Shown: positions 33,526 to 46,141, counted from the stretch's first letter. The stretch is 64,000 nt of DNA from Diphasiastrum complanatum (GCA_029204225.1 CM055102.1:39197014-39261013); one strand, 5' to 3'. Program-made: numbers and translations. Notes: generated from the letters alone by a model not told the origin.

Positions 33526-34252
33526 TGTGAAGTAAATCAAAATGTTTGATATAGGGGTCTCATAGAATTTCATAGTCAAGCATTTAGGTGTAGGATGTTG
33601 ATAGGGTCAAATTTGGCATAGATGGCAAATTATCCATTTCCACTTGTAATGCCACTATTAAGCCAAAATAGAGTAGGAGGCCAAACTTGTTCCAATTAGA
33701 GTGTAGACAAGTGTAATGCTTTTTTTTTATGAAGTTTAAGAGGTCCAATAGGTTTTAGAGGTGGAACCATGTGTGGTCCAATAGGAATTTGAGGTGTGCT
33801 TGAATATAGTCCAATAGAATTTAGAGGTGCATGGATCAATGGTCCAATAGGATTAAGAGGTGGCAAAGTGTGATCCAATCACAGTTAAGCATAGTGGTAG
33901 CTCATGAATCTACTAGTATCATTGTACTCCTCATTTTGGATCTAATTGATTTTGAGATTGAGTGGATTTTGAGTGTCATTGAATTTCTAGTTTTCTCTCT
34001 CTACCCGAGAGCTCATGATGGTTTTTCTCTCTCTACCCGAGGAGAGCAGCTTGTTTTTACTTAGAATACTTTTGGAACACTTCCCACACGTGTGAGTGAG
34101 AGTTGGAAGTGATTGAATGCATGTAGTAGTGTGTTTTTGCCATAGGATCTAAGATTGATCTTGAATCTCAATCTAGTCTTGATCTTGGTGCATCTACACA
34201 CCTTAGGAGATCACAAGTACATGTTGTGGACAATCCACACGTGTGAAATTCA
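33526..34252 (+). repeat. Family A LTR, apparently solo, nested in element G
   Basis: About 727 bases, TGTGAAGTAAAT to GTGTGAAATTCA, aligned over its length with the LTR at 25400-24672. No gag or pol of this family follows, so it fits a solo LTR, though I see no matching flanks (AGAAT left, ACAGT right). GTCCAATAG recurs at about 33743, 33777, 33809 and 33842, each followed by an AGAGGTG-like block. CACACGTGTG occurs at 34085-34094 and 34236-34245, and CTCTCTCTACCCGAG is duplicated near 33995-34040. Confidence 0.85.
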
Positions 34253-36019
34253 ACAGTGAAGTCATGGAATAAAATTCTATTTGGGAATCTGTTGGTTGCG
34301 TAGTTTTCGGAATAGAACCAACTGTGGTATAGAAATGAGATTGAATCTGAAAGGACTTTCGGATAGATTCAGAGTAAGATGCCTAATTGGAACTTTTTGA
34401 ATATGAGAAATCCTCTAGGGATTGTGTGGACAATCTGGAACTAGAACAGGTTTGGAATTTGAATCATTATCTATTAGTAGTACAGTAATAGGTCAAAAGT
34501 TACTAATTTCATTTTGATTGGAATAGAAGTAAGTTTGATCAGAATTTAAGTCTGAGAGCTCTATATTGGATCAACCTAATCTTAGTCTAAGTACTAGGAT
34601 AAAAAAAAGGTTAATCAAGTGAGAAATTATGTAATTAGAGGTAAGTGAGATTGGAAAACTGTTGAGAGTGAATTTTATTCATCTTAGAGATTTTTTTGGA
34701 TATGTTATTTACTCATGAGAAATAGAAAATATTTGTAGCTGAGTTACAAGATCTCAGTGAGATATGTGAGTAACATATGTGGGTTCTAGAGGAATCAGCA
34801 GATAAGAATGTGTTTATGTACTGGGTCATAGTGAGATTATTCTCATATGTGCACGATTAATCTTGTATGAATCTACTGTGTAATCCTAGTTACTAAGGTT
34901 ATCTGGTGCACTTAGCCTAGTCGGTGAACATAAGCATATGATCAAGTATTGTTTTGACATATACTTGCAGAGTTAACAAATCTTTGTATAGAAGATTTAT
35001 GGATTAACTTATACATGATTTGGGTAAGGATCTAAAGGTGGTGTTATACTGGTATAATTGAATTCTTCTGTATCCAGTAAATGATTAAGTATGATTTTAA
35101 TTCCAGAAAATTATGATTGACGGATCATATGAATCTAAATATTTATGGTTGACGAATCATAAATAGATACTTAATTATTGTCAGAGAATTGTAATGATTC
35201 TTAAGTGTGATGATTAATTCTTGATCTATTATTTGAGTAAGATTCAAATCAGTGTTTTAAATCTCTCTACTCCAGTATTTTCTTTGAGAGCCTATGGATC
35301 TCACAGATATTCTCACAAAGATAAGTATTTTATTTGTGGAGAATTGAAATTATCTAGTGGATGTTATTCTACTATAGTTTATGGTCTACAGATGCTTGAG
35401 TACAGTTATTCATCTGATTGGATCTCCAGTTATCATAGGAGACAGACAAGTCTATTAACATGAATGAATGCTATTTTCTTGTTTTTGGTGCTAGAAACAG
35501 GAGCATTTAACTCAAAAGAGTATTTGAGATACTCAGAGTTGAGTTTTAATCATTCTATATCTTAATGATTCTCCTAGAGACTCTAATTGAATGAATTATC
35601 ATATCTTAGAATTTGTATTCTATGGATATTTGTACTTGAAAGCTTATGAATTATCTGTTAGAGTTGTGGATAATTTCAGACTGTAATTATAATTATTTTA
35701 TTATTTCTTTAACTTTAGTCTCCTAAGTTAGGTTATTTCACCCATTGTTTCATGTAATTGTTTTACATGAAGGTGATGTTACTAACTTGTGATGAATGTA
35801 ACCCAGATGGAAAATTTATCGCTTAGTATACTTTTCAAACTTGAATTGTACTTCAGTGCAGAGATTATCACTTCGAAAATAGGATTATCTCTGAGTACTT
35901 GTTTGATGTGAAAGGATAATGATTTTCTAGGTTAATATTTAAAGTTAAAAGAACCGTTCTTCTTATTCTTTCCTGTCTAGAGAGCCTCTAAGGATAGAAG
36001 CAGTTTAAGGAGAGAAGAA
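34253..36019 (+). other. Interior of element G, no genes
   Basis: AT-rich sequence without a supported coding frame or RNA gene. It ends in a purine-rich tract before the right LTR. Confidence 0.6.
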
Positions 36020-36539
36020 TGTTATGTCCATGGCCAGTAAGTAGGATTCAGTATACTCCTAGTCTTGGATACACGACGGTACTCCAGTAAATCAAGCTGT
36101 TAGTTATGCCACATAATACTGGATGTGACCCGAAAGTAACTAATATCCTTGTGAGGCCCAGAACACACTAAATGGAGTTTAGACAAGGTATGAGACAGTG
36201 TATGCATGTGTAATTATCAATAGCAATTCTATGAATAGGTGGTCCATGCTTAGGAATCTATTCTAGGTGAATCTATGTATAGGGAACTTAGGGCTATGCA
36301 TGGCTATGTGCCCAGGTTGCTTTTGGCTCAATATATTGAGGCCAAACTCACCCTACTCCTCATTGTGATCATTGATTCATTGTCGGGGTTCCACTCTACA
36401 TTCATGTTTCTTATTCCTTGGCTTGGGGGTGAAGCTTCTAGAGTTGATTGGTTGCTTCTACTTGGTTGGGTGGTTGCTCCATAGTGTGTTTTCCATTGTG
36501 TTTTGCTTGTAAGCTGGATCTTAGGGAGCTTCCCTTATA
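36020..36539 (+). repeat. Element G right LTR
   Basis: 520 bases, nearly identical to the left LTR except for about 85 extra bases at about 36315-36400, after GTGCCCA, that the left LTR lacks. The extra block is either an insertion here or a deletion in the left LTR. Confidence 0.9.
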
Positions 36540-36732
36540 GTCATCCTCTTCCAGGGCCAATTGGTTATGGCCCAGTTAGAGAAAAAAAGAATCTTGAGTG
36601 AAATGGATGCAACGACCCAAGAGTAGGATAAATCAAGGACATCCACTTCTACGGTCACACCACTATTTCGAAGACCCGTCACCATCAAGGAGAAAATTCA
36701 GACTTTTCTACAACAACATCCACATGAATCTT

Positions 36733-37325
36733 TACATATCCTCCATAGTCTGATTAGTTCTCTTAGTTTGGCCATCTGATTCAGGATAGTCAAAAGAACT
36801 AAAACTAAGCGAAGTTTCAAGCTTATGGAATACAGCTGACCAAAAGTAACCTGTAAATTTAGGATCTCTATCACTAACTATATCACTTGGCAGTCCATAA
36901 AGCCTAAATAATCTTTCCACAAAGATTTGGGCTAAATCCGAAGCCTTAGCAGTTGACTTGACTAGTATAAGTAGCTTTGTCAACTTGTCCACCACAACCC
37001 AAATAGAATCATTTTGGTGTTGGGTCCTTGGAGTCCAACCACAAAATCCATAGATATACTTTTCCATCGTTTTTGAGGAATATCTAGGGGATGTAACAAC
37101 CCTCCAGTCTTTAAGCGTTCAGCTTTGGCTAACTGAAAAGGTCTACATTTAATCACATAAGACTCAACAAATGGCTTGAGTTTTGGCCAATAAAACTCTC
37201 TTCACCAAGTCCAAAGTCCTGTGTATACCCGGATGACCTGCACGGGGAACGTCGTGACACTCATAAAGAATTATCTTCTTTAACTCATCATCCGCTGGTA
37301 CACAAATTTTCCCATTCCAAATTAG
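36733..37325 (-). pseudogene. Ty3/gypsy integrase fragment
   Basis: On the minus strand, from about 37325: an N-terminal zinc region (HDVPRAGHPGIHRTLDLVKR), a frameshift, then SISMDFVVGL, VVVDKLTKL, LPSDIVSDRDPKF and PESDGQTKRTNQ. These are the gypsy integrase landmarks. The third catalytic residue, Glu of the usual GQTER motif, is Lys (GQTKR), and at least two frame changes are present. It is cut at 37325 by a plus-strand copia fragment and ends near 36730 in an unassigned stretch (36545-36730) containing the frame TPLFRRPVTIKEKIQTF. Confidence 0.85.
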
Positions 37326-37333
37326 TAGAGATA

Positions 37334-38350
37334 TGACAAGAGGGCCAAGAAGGCTCTACACATGATAAAGATGAATGTTACCAATGAGCTTCTCAAGGAA
37401 GTTGGTAAGTGCACATCATCTTTGGAAGCTTGGAATTCGTTGAAGAAGCTTTATGAATCCAAGTCTACTTTTAGAGTGTTGACTCTAAGAAGGCAAATTT
37501 TTTCTTGTTTGCATAAGAATGAAGAAAGTCCAAGTACTTTTGTTTTGAGGATGAAAGCATTGAATGATGAGTTGGCTTGCATTGATGAAAGCATTAAGGA
37601 AGGAGAGCTTATTCAAGTAATTCTTAATAACTTGTTGGATGCTCATGCTAACATTGTTCAAAGTATTGCTATTCAAAAGACTTTGCCAAGTTTGATGGAT
37701 CTTCAAGAGATCTTGATCAATGAAGAATATAGACCTCAAGCAAGAGGTGGATCTACATCGACACTTCAAGAGGATTCTATGTTCACAAACGGCAGATTCA
37801 AGGGCAAAAGCAAAAGTAACTAGTCTAAAGGGAAAAATCAAGTGGATGCTTCTTCAAGTGGCAAAAAGAAGGATAGATCAAAGCTCAAGTGCTTCTATTG
37901 TGGCATCAAAGGACACTTTGCAAGTGAGTGCTACAAGAAGAAGAGAGATCAAGGAGACAAACAAGGTAATCTTACTCTTGATGAGGATGGTTGGATGTTC
38001 AAAATGCAAATGATGATGCTTTCAAGTGATGTCTTCATGTATGCTTGCTAATGATGGAGATCTAGATCCTTGGTGGATCGATAGTGGAGCAAGTTCACAC
38101 ATGACCTTTCACAAACAGTACTTCACTTCTTTGTTGGCATATGGAGATGACAAGAGTGATCTACACGGCCAATGATGGTGAGTGTGCAATCAAAGGAATT
38201 GGCACAATTCCTATTTCTCTCTCTACAAATAGGAATGTTCATTTGGAGGGGAGAAGTGGAATTGACAACTTCGAGCTTAATTTGGTTGTTTGTCCCAATT
38301 GATTCCTTGGCACTACCATCACAATGTAGTGTTGTACAAGGTTATCAAGT
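37334..38350 (+). pseudogene. copia family A gag-protease fragment
   Basis: Begins inside gag (YDKRAKK), continues KMNVTNELLKEVGKC and ALNDELACIDESIKEGELIQ, then after a TAG a complete zinc knuckle (CFYCGIKGHFASEC, about 37890-37931). In a shifted frame the protease follows with intact active site DPWWIDSGASSHMTF (about 38067-38111) and ANDGECAIKGIGTIPIS. Gag is close to the copy at 7679. Both ends are abrupt, and integrase and RT are missing. Confidence 0.85.
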
Positions 38351-39059
38351 TGATTGAGGAAGCAATGAGAATGTTATTTGAATGAAGTAACCCCTAGACT
38401 ATGGCATCAGATATAGTAATTTTCAATGTCCTTTTCTATTCCCCTATGGGGTTGGAATCTTTGTTGCTAGCATCTTTTTGTCATTTCACATGTGATCAAG
38501 ACATGACTCTCCTTAGATTGTGTAAAAAGATAATCAACTATTCCTTGTGATACATAATTGTGAGGCATCTTCTATGACACCATCGATCTCTTTTTTTTAA
38601 TGACTTCATCTTTTTAAGTCATGTGAATGTTTTTTTCTTTCTCATCTTCATAAAATCTAGATCCTACTTCAACTTGTTTCTTTTTCAGGACCAAGATCCT
38701 TTTTAATTACCAAAAATTTATTATTTGGATGATTTTGGCATATTTGCTAGAACTACCTTAGTTTTTGGAAATTGAAAAAAAAAAAAAAAAACATAGGGAG
38801 CTTCCTAGTTGGAGAAAAAAAAAGCTTAATATTATTAGATTGATTGGGCCCTATGATTTTTATGCACTTTTCTCCAAACCCAAGTTGGTGAGGATATTGA
38901 TTATTCTATTTGATCTTGATGTCTCCTTGTAATTGTTTCAAAAAAAAAACAAATTGTGATAGCACACACCATTGAGATTTAGTTGTAGATACACCTCTCT
39001 TGGGTGGAACATTGGAGCATTGATTATGTTCATACATGCTATTGTGCACATAATCCATT
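38351..39059. other. Gene-free stretch
   Basis: No supported gene. It contains an 18-base A run near 38777 and otherwise AT-rich sequence. Confidence 0.6.
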
Positions 39060-40005
39060 GAGCACTAAACCATGCTTTCAACCCACAAGGAGACCGTTGC
39101 GCCGGCGCCTCAAAGGGCGCTGGGACTTGAGCAGTTTCCCCCAACACGCGCTTAAGTCTAACATTCATCCATCATGCACTTACGTAAAAGCCAACTTAGA
39201 AACGTAACAAGCTTAACCATTCAGACTTTAAGAAAACTGAAATCCCAACCAACCCGAAAGCCAACTCAGAATCCGTCCCCAAAAGGTAACCAAAGGCAAA
39301 GACAAGCCACACATGAAACTCAAGGCATAGTGGTCGCCAAACTGACCAAATGGCATAGCGGCGAGCCACACGTCGGTGACATGGACCCTTAGGCGCCGGC
39401 GATGCAAAAAGGTTGTAGTAAGGGTCCTTCCACTTGGACCAGTCCCGGAGGCAAAACCGAAATGGTAATCATCCCCAAGAATCAACTTTATGAGATTTGG
39501 AAGAGGTTACATTCATACATAGACTGACTGGTCTCGGGGCCACCAACACGTGCTAGGCATTGTGTCTAGCTCGTGTTGGTAGAGGGAGCTGAGACCTGGC
39601 GACTGGATTCCTGGCGCTGGTTGAGCTTCCCAAGTTTTTGTCTGCCAGACTCCCCCTATAGTTCTAGTGTGATTCGGCATGCCCCCTCTATCCTGGAATA
39701 TAGTGCTTTCTGGTAAAGCACGCTTTTCTGGACTTAGTTTTTATTTTGCTGATTAAGCCTGGCAGAATCAGTCTGGCTCCCAGACATAGGTCCCGGGAGC
39801 CGTCCCGGTGGCAGAATCAACTTGGTTCCTCACTAGGCCATGACTCGAGCTCCAGAGCTAGCTCATGACTTGTGACTACTTGACTGGCTCACCACAGGTC
39901 GGAGGCTCAGTCCTTGACTTTCTAACTTGCTCTGGGACCATAGGGAACGTCACCCCTTAGAGTCTTACAAGGCACACTGGGTGCACCCAAGTCAGCTTTA
40001 CAACA
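39060..40005 (-). repeat. Probable gypsy 3' LTR
   Basis: On the minus strand an LTR-like segment starts TGTTGTAAAGC at 40005, directly after a purine tract (AGGGGAGGA, 40014-40006) and a decayed polyprotein end (LALMRTSPFSN). It is clearly more GC-rich than its surroundings. The far edge is uncertain because no partner LTR is seen. It probably belongs to the gypsy gag at 42010-40383. Confidence 0.5.
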
Positions 40006-40382
40006 TCCTCCCCTAGTTTGAGAAAGGTGATGTCCTCATCAGGGCCAAACTAGAACTTAAGACTCATGGCACATGCTTGATTCACCGGCCGAACTTTATT
40101 CACAATTACAAGGGCACGGGCTTGATTCACCATCCAAGGAAAGGACAAACCTCTAGAAAATAAGAAATTAGTTTTGCACTTAGCATAGGAAAAGTGTAGA
40201 TCTAGTTCACTTACTTAAAACTTGTGTAAAGTTGCAACATAATTTAAAGTACTTTAGGCTCCATGAAACCTGGCAGCCTGTTTTATTAACATAGAAAGAA
40301 AAAGGTACTTGGTCTCCATTGAGCCTAAGATATGCCGTTTGTAGCACATCCGAATGAGTCCCCTGGGACTCTAGATTTTCCG
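40006..40382 (-). other. Deletion scar of gypsy pol
   Basis: Between the protease-side frame and the pre-LTR polyprotein tail there is no RT, RNase H or integrase. A GATTCACCRBCC-type block occurs twice (about 40078 and 40116). Most of pol appears to be deleted here. Confidence 0.45.
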
Positions 40383-42010
40383 TTAGTCGCACAAGGTGAG
40401 CTCCTTGAGCTCGGAATCGGCACTCGTCTCCATCTTTGATGTGGATTGTGCAGGCAATGTTGGATCCTTCTGAGTTTGTGTCGCCTGATTGATTTCTGCT
40501 GGTTCTCCTTCGTTGAAGAGGTGAATGAGGTTTGAAAGGATTGCTGGCTCAACTTCAATTGCATCATTTATCTTTAATTGATCTCCTGGCACAGCTCTAA
40601 TGACGCAAAGTTTTCCAGCCATTATATAACAACACAAGATTAACCCCCTTTGCCAGGAAGGCCACCACATATTCGTTAAACCAGCTTAGTCCTAAGATGG
40701 CGTCGAAGGTAGTCATTTTCAAGAATGTGGACGTTAATCGATTTTTCCAAGTCCCCAACGAGATTGGCAAATTGGTTGCCAATATACAAGTTGTCATTGT
40801 GCCTTTGGTGGTCTCCACACAAATAGGGGTCGCATTTTTTCACATTGAATGCCCAATTCTTCTGCCAAACTTTCTGACCAGTAGTTATGCGATGCTCCCA
40901 GATCTACCATAAAGTGAAAGAATCTTGCCTTGGATGCAGCCTTTGAGGTACAACAACTTTGATCCTCTTGTAGGAGTCGCCATAAAATGTTCTCGATAAG
41001 CCGCAAGTGCCCCTATTTGTTGTAGGGCATTCAGGTCGAACTCCGTCAAATTCACTTTTGGGTCTTCTTCTTCGTCTTGTTCATAGTTTGCTTGATCAGA
41101 CGCCTCTCTTTCCATCTTATCAAATACTTCGGTCGCCGCCATGATTTGTTTATTCAATGGCTTGGGGCACAACCTCCAAGAGTGACCTTGTTGTTGACAA
41201 TTAAAGCAGCGTAGGGAACTACCCACTGTTGGTGAGCTATTGCAATGACTAGTTGAAGGACCAAAGTTGGCGGCCTTCTCTGGAAGGTATTCCCTCCGTT
41301 GTTGCCTTGGTTGCCAAACCCTGTTCTTGCTAGGAATCTGTTCATGCTACCTGAGGCTTGGTTACCATTTGAAGTTGAGTCCCCCCTTGGGAAGAAGCTT
41401 GGACTCGGTCTGGATCCACTGAGTACCTTTGTTGTCGTTGAGGGAGCAATTGGTGCCAGCGTGATCTCATAATCGCAAACCATTTCAGTCGCCCAAATAG
41501 TTGAGTTAAAGTCGTTGGGCATGTAGCTATCTATTGCTCGTCGGGTCTGAGTCCTGATAATTCTGCCCTCAACCTCATGTGTGAATCTTTGGGTATGAAC
41601 TCCTCTCGTAGCACATTTTTGAATGCATCCCATGTCCGGAACTGTATCCCTGGCACTTGGTACCAGTTTGTTGTGTAACCCTCAAAATATGCTAACGCCA
41701 AGTCTGCTCTCTCTTCTTCAAGGGTATTCATCAAGCAGAAGTAATGGTCCATGTGAAACACCCAATCCTCCACAACTCGAACGTCACGCTCCCCTTTGAA
41801 AGTAGGCGATGCTTTTACTTTAGCAGTCTTCCTTGGGCCTTCTGTGTTTCACGTCGGAGTATCCCTTGGTCTGAGTGGAGGAGAAAATCATGCATTCCCT
41901 CTTGTGGTCTCCAGCTCCTCAAACCTAGCTTCGAGCTGTGTTAGCCCGTCTCTCATTTCTCTAGCGAGATCAAATTGACTATGGTTCATGGCTCGCATGG
42001 ATGTCTGTCA
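40383..42010 (-). pseudogene. Ty3/gypsy gag-protease
   Basis: On the minus strand, from about 41990: a coiled-coil lead (MNHSQFDLAREMRDGLTQLE), then the Gag domain (MEDWVFHMDHYFCLMNTLEE, LALAYFEGYTTNWY, FKNVLREEFIPKD), a serine/asparagine-rich linker, a complete zinc knuckle (CFNCQQQGHSWRLC, about 41207-41166), and a retropepsin-type protease (FMVDLGASHNY, then DAILGLSWFNEYVVAF). The protease active site reads DLG instead of DSG/DTG (about 40903), which should inactivate it. Several frameshifts and stops separate these parts. It would have formed the particle shell and processed it. RT and later domains are missing. Confidence 0.85.
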
Positions 42011-42459
42011 TTCTTTCCTTTCTATTTCTTTGTCCTTCTTTACCTCACTAAGCATAGCCGCCATTGCGCTGTTTTGGCGCATCTTCACATCAAAGAGGTC
42101 TTGGTGCGCCTCTGGCACGGTTCATCTCTTGGTGCCGGTTCAGAAGGGGTGCCAATTTCTTCTTGAGGAGGTGCCACTGGGGCATGCATATGCTCTTTCT
42201 TTCTCGATTTGGATCTGGCGCCATCTCGGTGCAAGCGGGAGCCATATTCTCATCCCTGCTCTTTCCCATCTATTAATGCTCGTGATTCACCAAGGTGGTC
42301 ATCCATCCTGGTAAGAGGTGTACTTCCACTAGTCTGTTTTCCTTCTCTTTTTGAAAGCTCTCCCCTTTTCACAATAATAGCACAACTGAGTCATAAACAT
42401 TGCTCTCTACTACTCGTAAAAGCCCCTCCATTTTTCTTACCACCTTGGTACTCAATGCA
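42011..42459 (-). other. Upstream part of gypsy element; no gene assigned
   Basis: Probably the 5' leader or gag lead of the gypsy element on the minus strand; several frames are open but none is recognised. No primer-binding site was found. Confidence 0.35.
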
Positions 42460-42531
42460 TAATTAGAAAGTCTATTGTCATGTCAAACTACCATAACTAA
42501 ATTTTGATAATTAATCTCTAATGATGCCTCG
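42460..42531 (+). repeat. Inverted copy of 55178-55249
   Basis: About 72 bases, including AATTAGAAAGTCTATTGTCA and ACTACCATAACTAAATTTTG, occur in reverse complement at 55178-55249. This copy abuts the start of the tandem 4.5-kb units. Confidence 0.85.
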
Positions 42532-43355
42532 TAGCCTACTCGTTCCATCCAAAATATGTTTGTGCATTTACCAATAAACCTAATGCATATACCAACAAGT
42601 TGAAAGCTTAGCCTAATGTGTAGGCTCATCCCTAGTTCATAAGCTTAGGCATGCTCATCTAAACTTGCTCTAGGACTTCCTCAAGAGGCATCACGGGACC
42701 CCAAGATGAGTTTCTTGTAAGCATTCTAAGACTCTAGAGTAGACTCTACTTCACTTGTGTCACTAAATGTATGCATTGTTGGTCAAAGGTTGAGTGCTTC
42801 AAATAGACAAATGAACAAATGAAGATAAAGAGTCATGATCATGTAATGCAATGCATGACGTATATGATAATCTTCTTGTGATCATGGTAGCTTGATGAAA
42901 AGACTAAAGAAATAGCTACATATATTGATCACAACAACCAAATAAAAAGTTTCATGTTGATATGGATAGCACTTATAATAAAAACAAAAGATTCCTTCAA
43001 AAAAATTGAAGCCAAGCCATTTCGCTTCCACGAGGGGCCGCTACCGTGTAGGTAAATGTATCCTCAAAGATCTAAATTATGACCATGATTATGTGGCTGC
43101 ATTGAGATAGTATGCAATACAAAAGAAAGAGAAAACAAAATATACAATACAAGGAAGATAGTATACAAGAAAGTTACAAAGAAAGAAATCTTAGTTGCAC
43201 ATAACAAAACAAAAGATTCGTACTTCCCGGAATGAGACAAATGAAATTGATAGAGTTGAGAAGAAGCGCCAAAAGCCGATCTCCCACAATCTCCTACAAG
43301 AATAAAAAATGAGAAAACCCTAGAAAAAATAACGCGGCTTTGAGAATTCAATCAC

Positions 43356-43402
43356 GGACGTCGGATTCCGACATCTGTATTATCCGTCGGAATCCAATGT
43401 CC
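43356..43402. repeat. Short hairpin, 17-bp arms
   Basis: GGACGTCGGATTCCGAC (43356-43372) and its near-complement (43386-43402) form a stem with two mismatches and a 13-base loop. It recurs in the second tandem copy at about 47849-47895. Confidence 0.8.
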
Positions 43403-45906
43403 GCTTTATGGTTTTTTTTTTATGCATGGACAGGTGACGTCATTAATTAAAAAGTTGCAGTGTCTTTGAAATGACATTATTATGCACAGCAATGCAATCT
43501 TTTACCAATAAAGAAGAGTTGTGTTTCATATCTCTGTCTTATGAACTTTGTCAACAACTGAAAGTAGATCTTTGTATAGGGTTATGCCAATGTATAAGGT
43601 TGCTCACGAGAATGCCTTCAAAAGACTATTCTTCAAGGAAAACAAAGAAAAGTTTTTGTTTGACTTCATGCATTCATTGTCTTTGAGTGATTCTTTAACT
43701 TTTGCTTATTAATGGCTCTCAGTTTGCTTCCTTTCTTGCAAACTTTATAAGTTTTGTAGATTCCTGGTGCGTATTTGGTGTAAAGGTCTCATGTGCCAAT
43801 GACCATGTCATACGAGATGGGTTCTAAGGCTACCTGCTCCTGTATCAAAAGTATTCTTTGCTTATTCATTTCTCACCCCATTAGATGGGGCAGGCGAAAA
43901 GCTTTGTTGATTGCAGCTTGGCAACTTGTGCCCTAAATGGTTTTCAGTTTTTATTCAAGTTGCAAGGTGAAAAATGAGGAAACCTCATTCTTACCAAGTA
44001 AAGTTTGATTCTGTATGCAAGAAAGAGTTCCTGTTTGCTTGTAATGGAGGACCATGCTTTCAGCCATAGGCCCTTCTAAAATATTCTATTAGAGTCAATT
44101 GCTTTCACAAGTAGCATGTATTGAAGATCGTGACAACAAAGCCATAAACATAGGCCGTGAAATTATGAGCAATCCAATCGACTGAATTCCACACAATTGA
44201 CGCATTATATGTGCCTAATGATCCTTTGTCTTAAGTAGAAGTTTATGCATTCAAGATGAGCAAGCTGATTTTTGTGGCAATGAGCCCATATGAAGATGTT
44301 CAAATAGTGTCATGATTAAACATTTGCACATTTTTGTGCCGTGACGAATGATAAAATATCTGCCTTATTTCTAACACCATTCTGACCAATGTAGGATTTG
44401 CAGTATGTATGCCCATTTATTCAAGGCTTATCGGTCAAGATGGCTCATACAATGAACACCATATAATAAACTGAGTCACTTGACAAGAAAGAAATCCCAG
44501 CACATTGGGATCAAGCTCACTTCTTTAAGGCGTGTTAGTCCAGATGGTTCACAATATAAGCAATGCCAAAGCAAAAGCTAAGAAAGCATGTAACGAAGGT
44601 TGCCCAGGGAGCCTCAGTTTCACTTCTAAAGGTAGGAAACTGCCCACTTTGATGTCCGTTTGCTGTGAAACCAGCAATTCCTCAGATTTTGTGAAGGAAC
44701 TGGTCCCACCTTCCCAGCACGAATGCCAGCAAATTTTTATTTTGAAGTTTTACACAGCCTTCACAGAGGGCTGTGTAAACTCAAAATTTTCTTCTTATCA
44801 CTCTTGGACCTGGTTTCACGGGGAGGCGTTCCGCCTCGGGCTTCTCATGGAATAACATGGAAATGGCTTGATTTTCAAAGTGAATTATTATATATGCAAA
44901 AATGTCAAGTAACAATATATGCCTCATGATTCTTCCTTAATGTCACTACGTGTTATAACTAATAACCTTAAGGATGTATAATTCAAATCGAATCATTGAC
45001 ACATTATTTCAAATGAAGAGTGGTAAGACATATTTGAGTGAGCTTGCCTTAATGAAATGGGCTAGAAACATTAGTTTGAACTAACAAACTAGGATAATGA
45101 AAAATATGCTTGCTTGGAAGTTACATTCAATCCATAATCATCCATTGGAGAATCATTTCCATACATGGATTGATTGCTTTGATGACGAGCTAAATATTTA
45201 GATTTCTTCAAGCATTTTCCTAAGACCATCCATAGCGAACGACCTTAGTTGGGTTTGATGTTTTTTTTTGGCATGTTCTACAATGAATTTGGCAAAGTTA
45301 TTCCAAAACTCATCTACATTTGTGTCCTCATGTCGATATAAGTATGAATTCTAGTAATCTCAAAGATTTGTATGGTATCAATCATGAATCTTTTGCAAGT
45401 ATGAAGAGGTTAGAAAAGTGCAAGGCTTTTTTATAGGAAATATATTATGAGTTTGATAAAAGAAAAGCAAACTTTAGTAACTAATATTTTGATCTTGTAT
45501 GTCTATGCACGTTGGGTGACATCGAACTCCATACTTCAAGGTGAGGAAAGGACTTGTCAACCTACATGACACCTATTGTTCAGCCTCATTTATTAATTGA
45601 ATATGCAAGCCTAGAATTTTTATGGAATAAAAGCTCTTACGAAGATTTCTTGAACATTGAATGTGACATACTAGTTCGATTGCATCAATGATGTGAGAGC
45701 ACTTATGTTTCTTCTATGTGTACATTTGCATTCGTAAGCTCTATGAAAAGTCACATGAACTTTCATAATCAACAGTTACTTGAGTCTATATTTCTCATCA
45801 CAATTGTATTTGATGATGTTTTGTCATGACTCTCTAGCACATGATTTATTGGCATTGCCTTTTATTTTCTTGGAGAGCTTTGCTTAGGGTTTTGTGTGGA
45901 ACCGAG

Positions 45907-46141
45907 AAATCCATTTCTACAAGGTGGAAATATTTCGCAGTTTTTATTTTATTTTATTGTGTTTGCAGACCAAAGGAGAGTTATAGTATAACATGTCTGA
46001 TGTTGATTTCAACACCATGTAGTTACATCAATAACCTCCTACATTTCTACAAGGTGAAAATATTTTGCAATTTTTATTTTATTTTATTGTGTTTGCGGAC
46101 CAAAGGAGAGTTATAGTATAACATGTCTGATGTTGACCTTC
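45907..46141 (+). repeat. ~125-bp direct repeat that served as hemivirus target
   Basis: A block starting ATTTCTACAAGGTG and containing GGAGAGTTATAGTATAACAT occurs at about 45915-46015 and again at about 46041-46141. The first continues into TTTCAACACCATG... AATAACCTCCT; the second is interrupted after CCTTC by the hemivirus LTR. The pattern recurs in copy 2 (about 50380-50606). Confidence 0.85.

Larger units (their letters stand above)
28850..36539 (+). mobile_element. Non-coding LTR retrotransposon G, complete, with target duplication
   Basis: Two LTRs (28850-29286 and 36020-36539) flank a ~6.7-kb interior. GTCAT immediately precedes the left LTR (28845-28849) and immediately follows the right LTR (36540-36544), an exact 5-bp target-site duplication. 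A tRNA-Met primer-binding site follows the left LTR, and a purine-rich tract (AAGGAGAGAAGAA) precedes the right one. The interior shows no gag or pol, so this is a non-autonomous, LARD-like element that would have needed proteins from a partner. It carries a nested family A LTR at 33526-34252. Confidence 0.9.

Noticed and set aside
33521-34257. Target-site duplication around the nested family A LTR
   Set aside because: The flanking five bases (AGAAT and ACAGT) do not match, so a simple solo-LTR event with intact duplication is not shown.
43064-43351. 95-codon minus-strand frame (MNSQSRVIF) as a gene
   Set aside because: It recurs only because of the tandem duplication, has no recognised domain, and looks more like a 5' leader with a TAGGGTTT motif than coding sequence.
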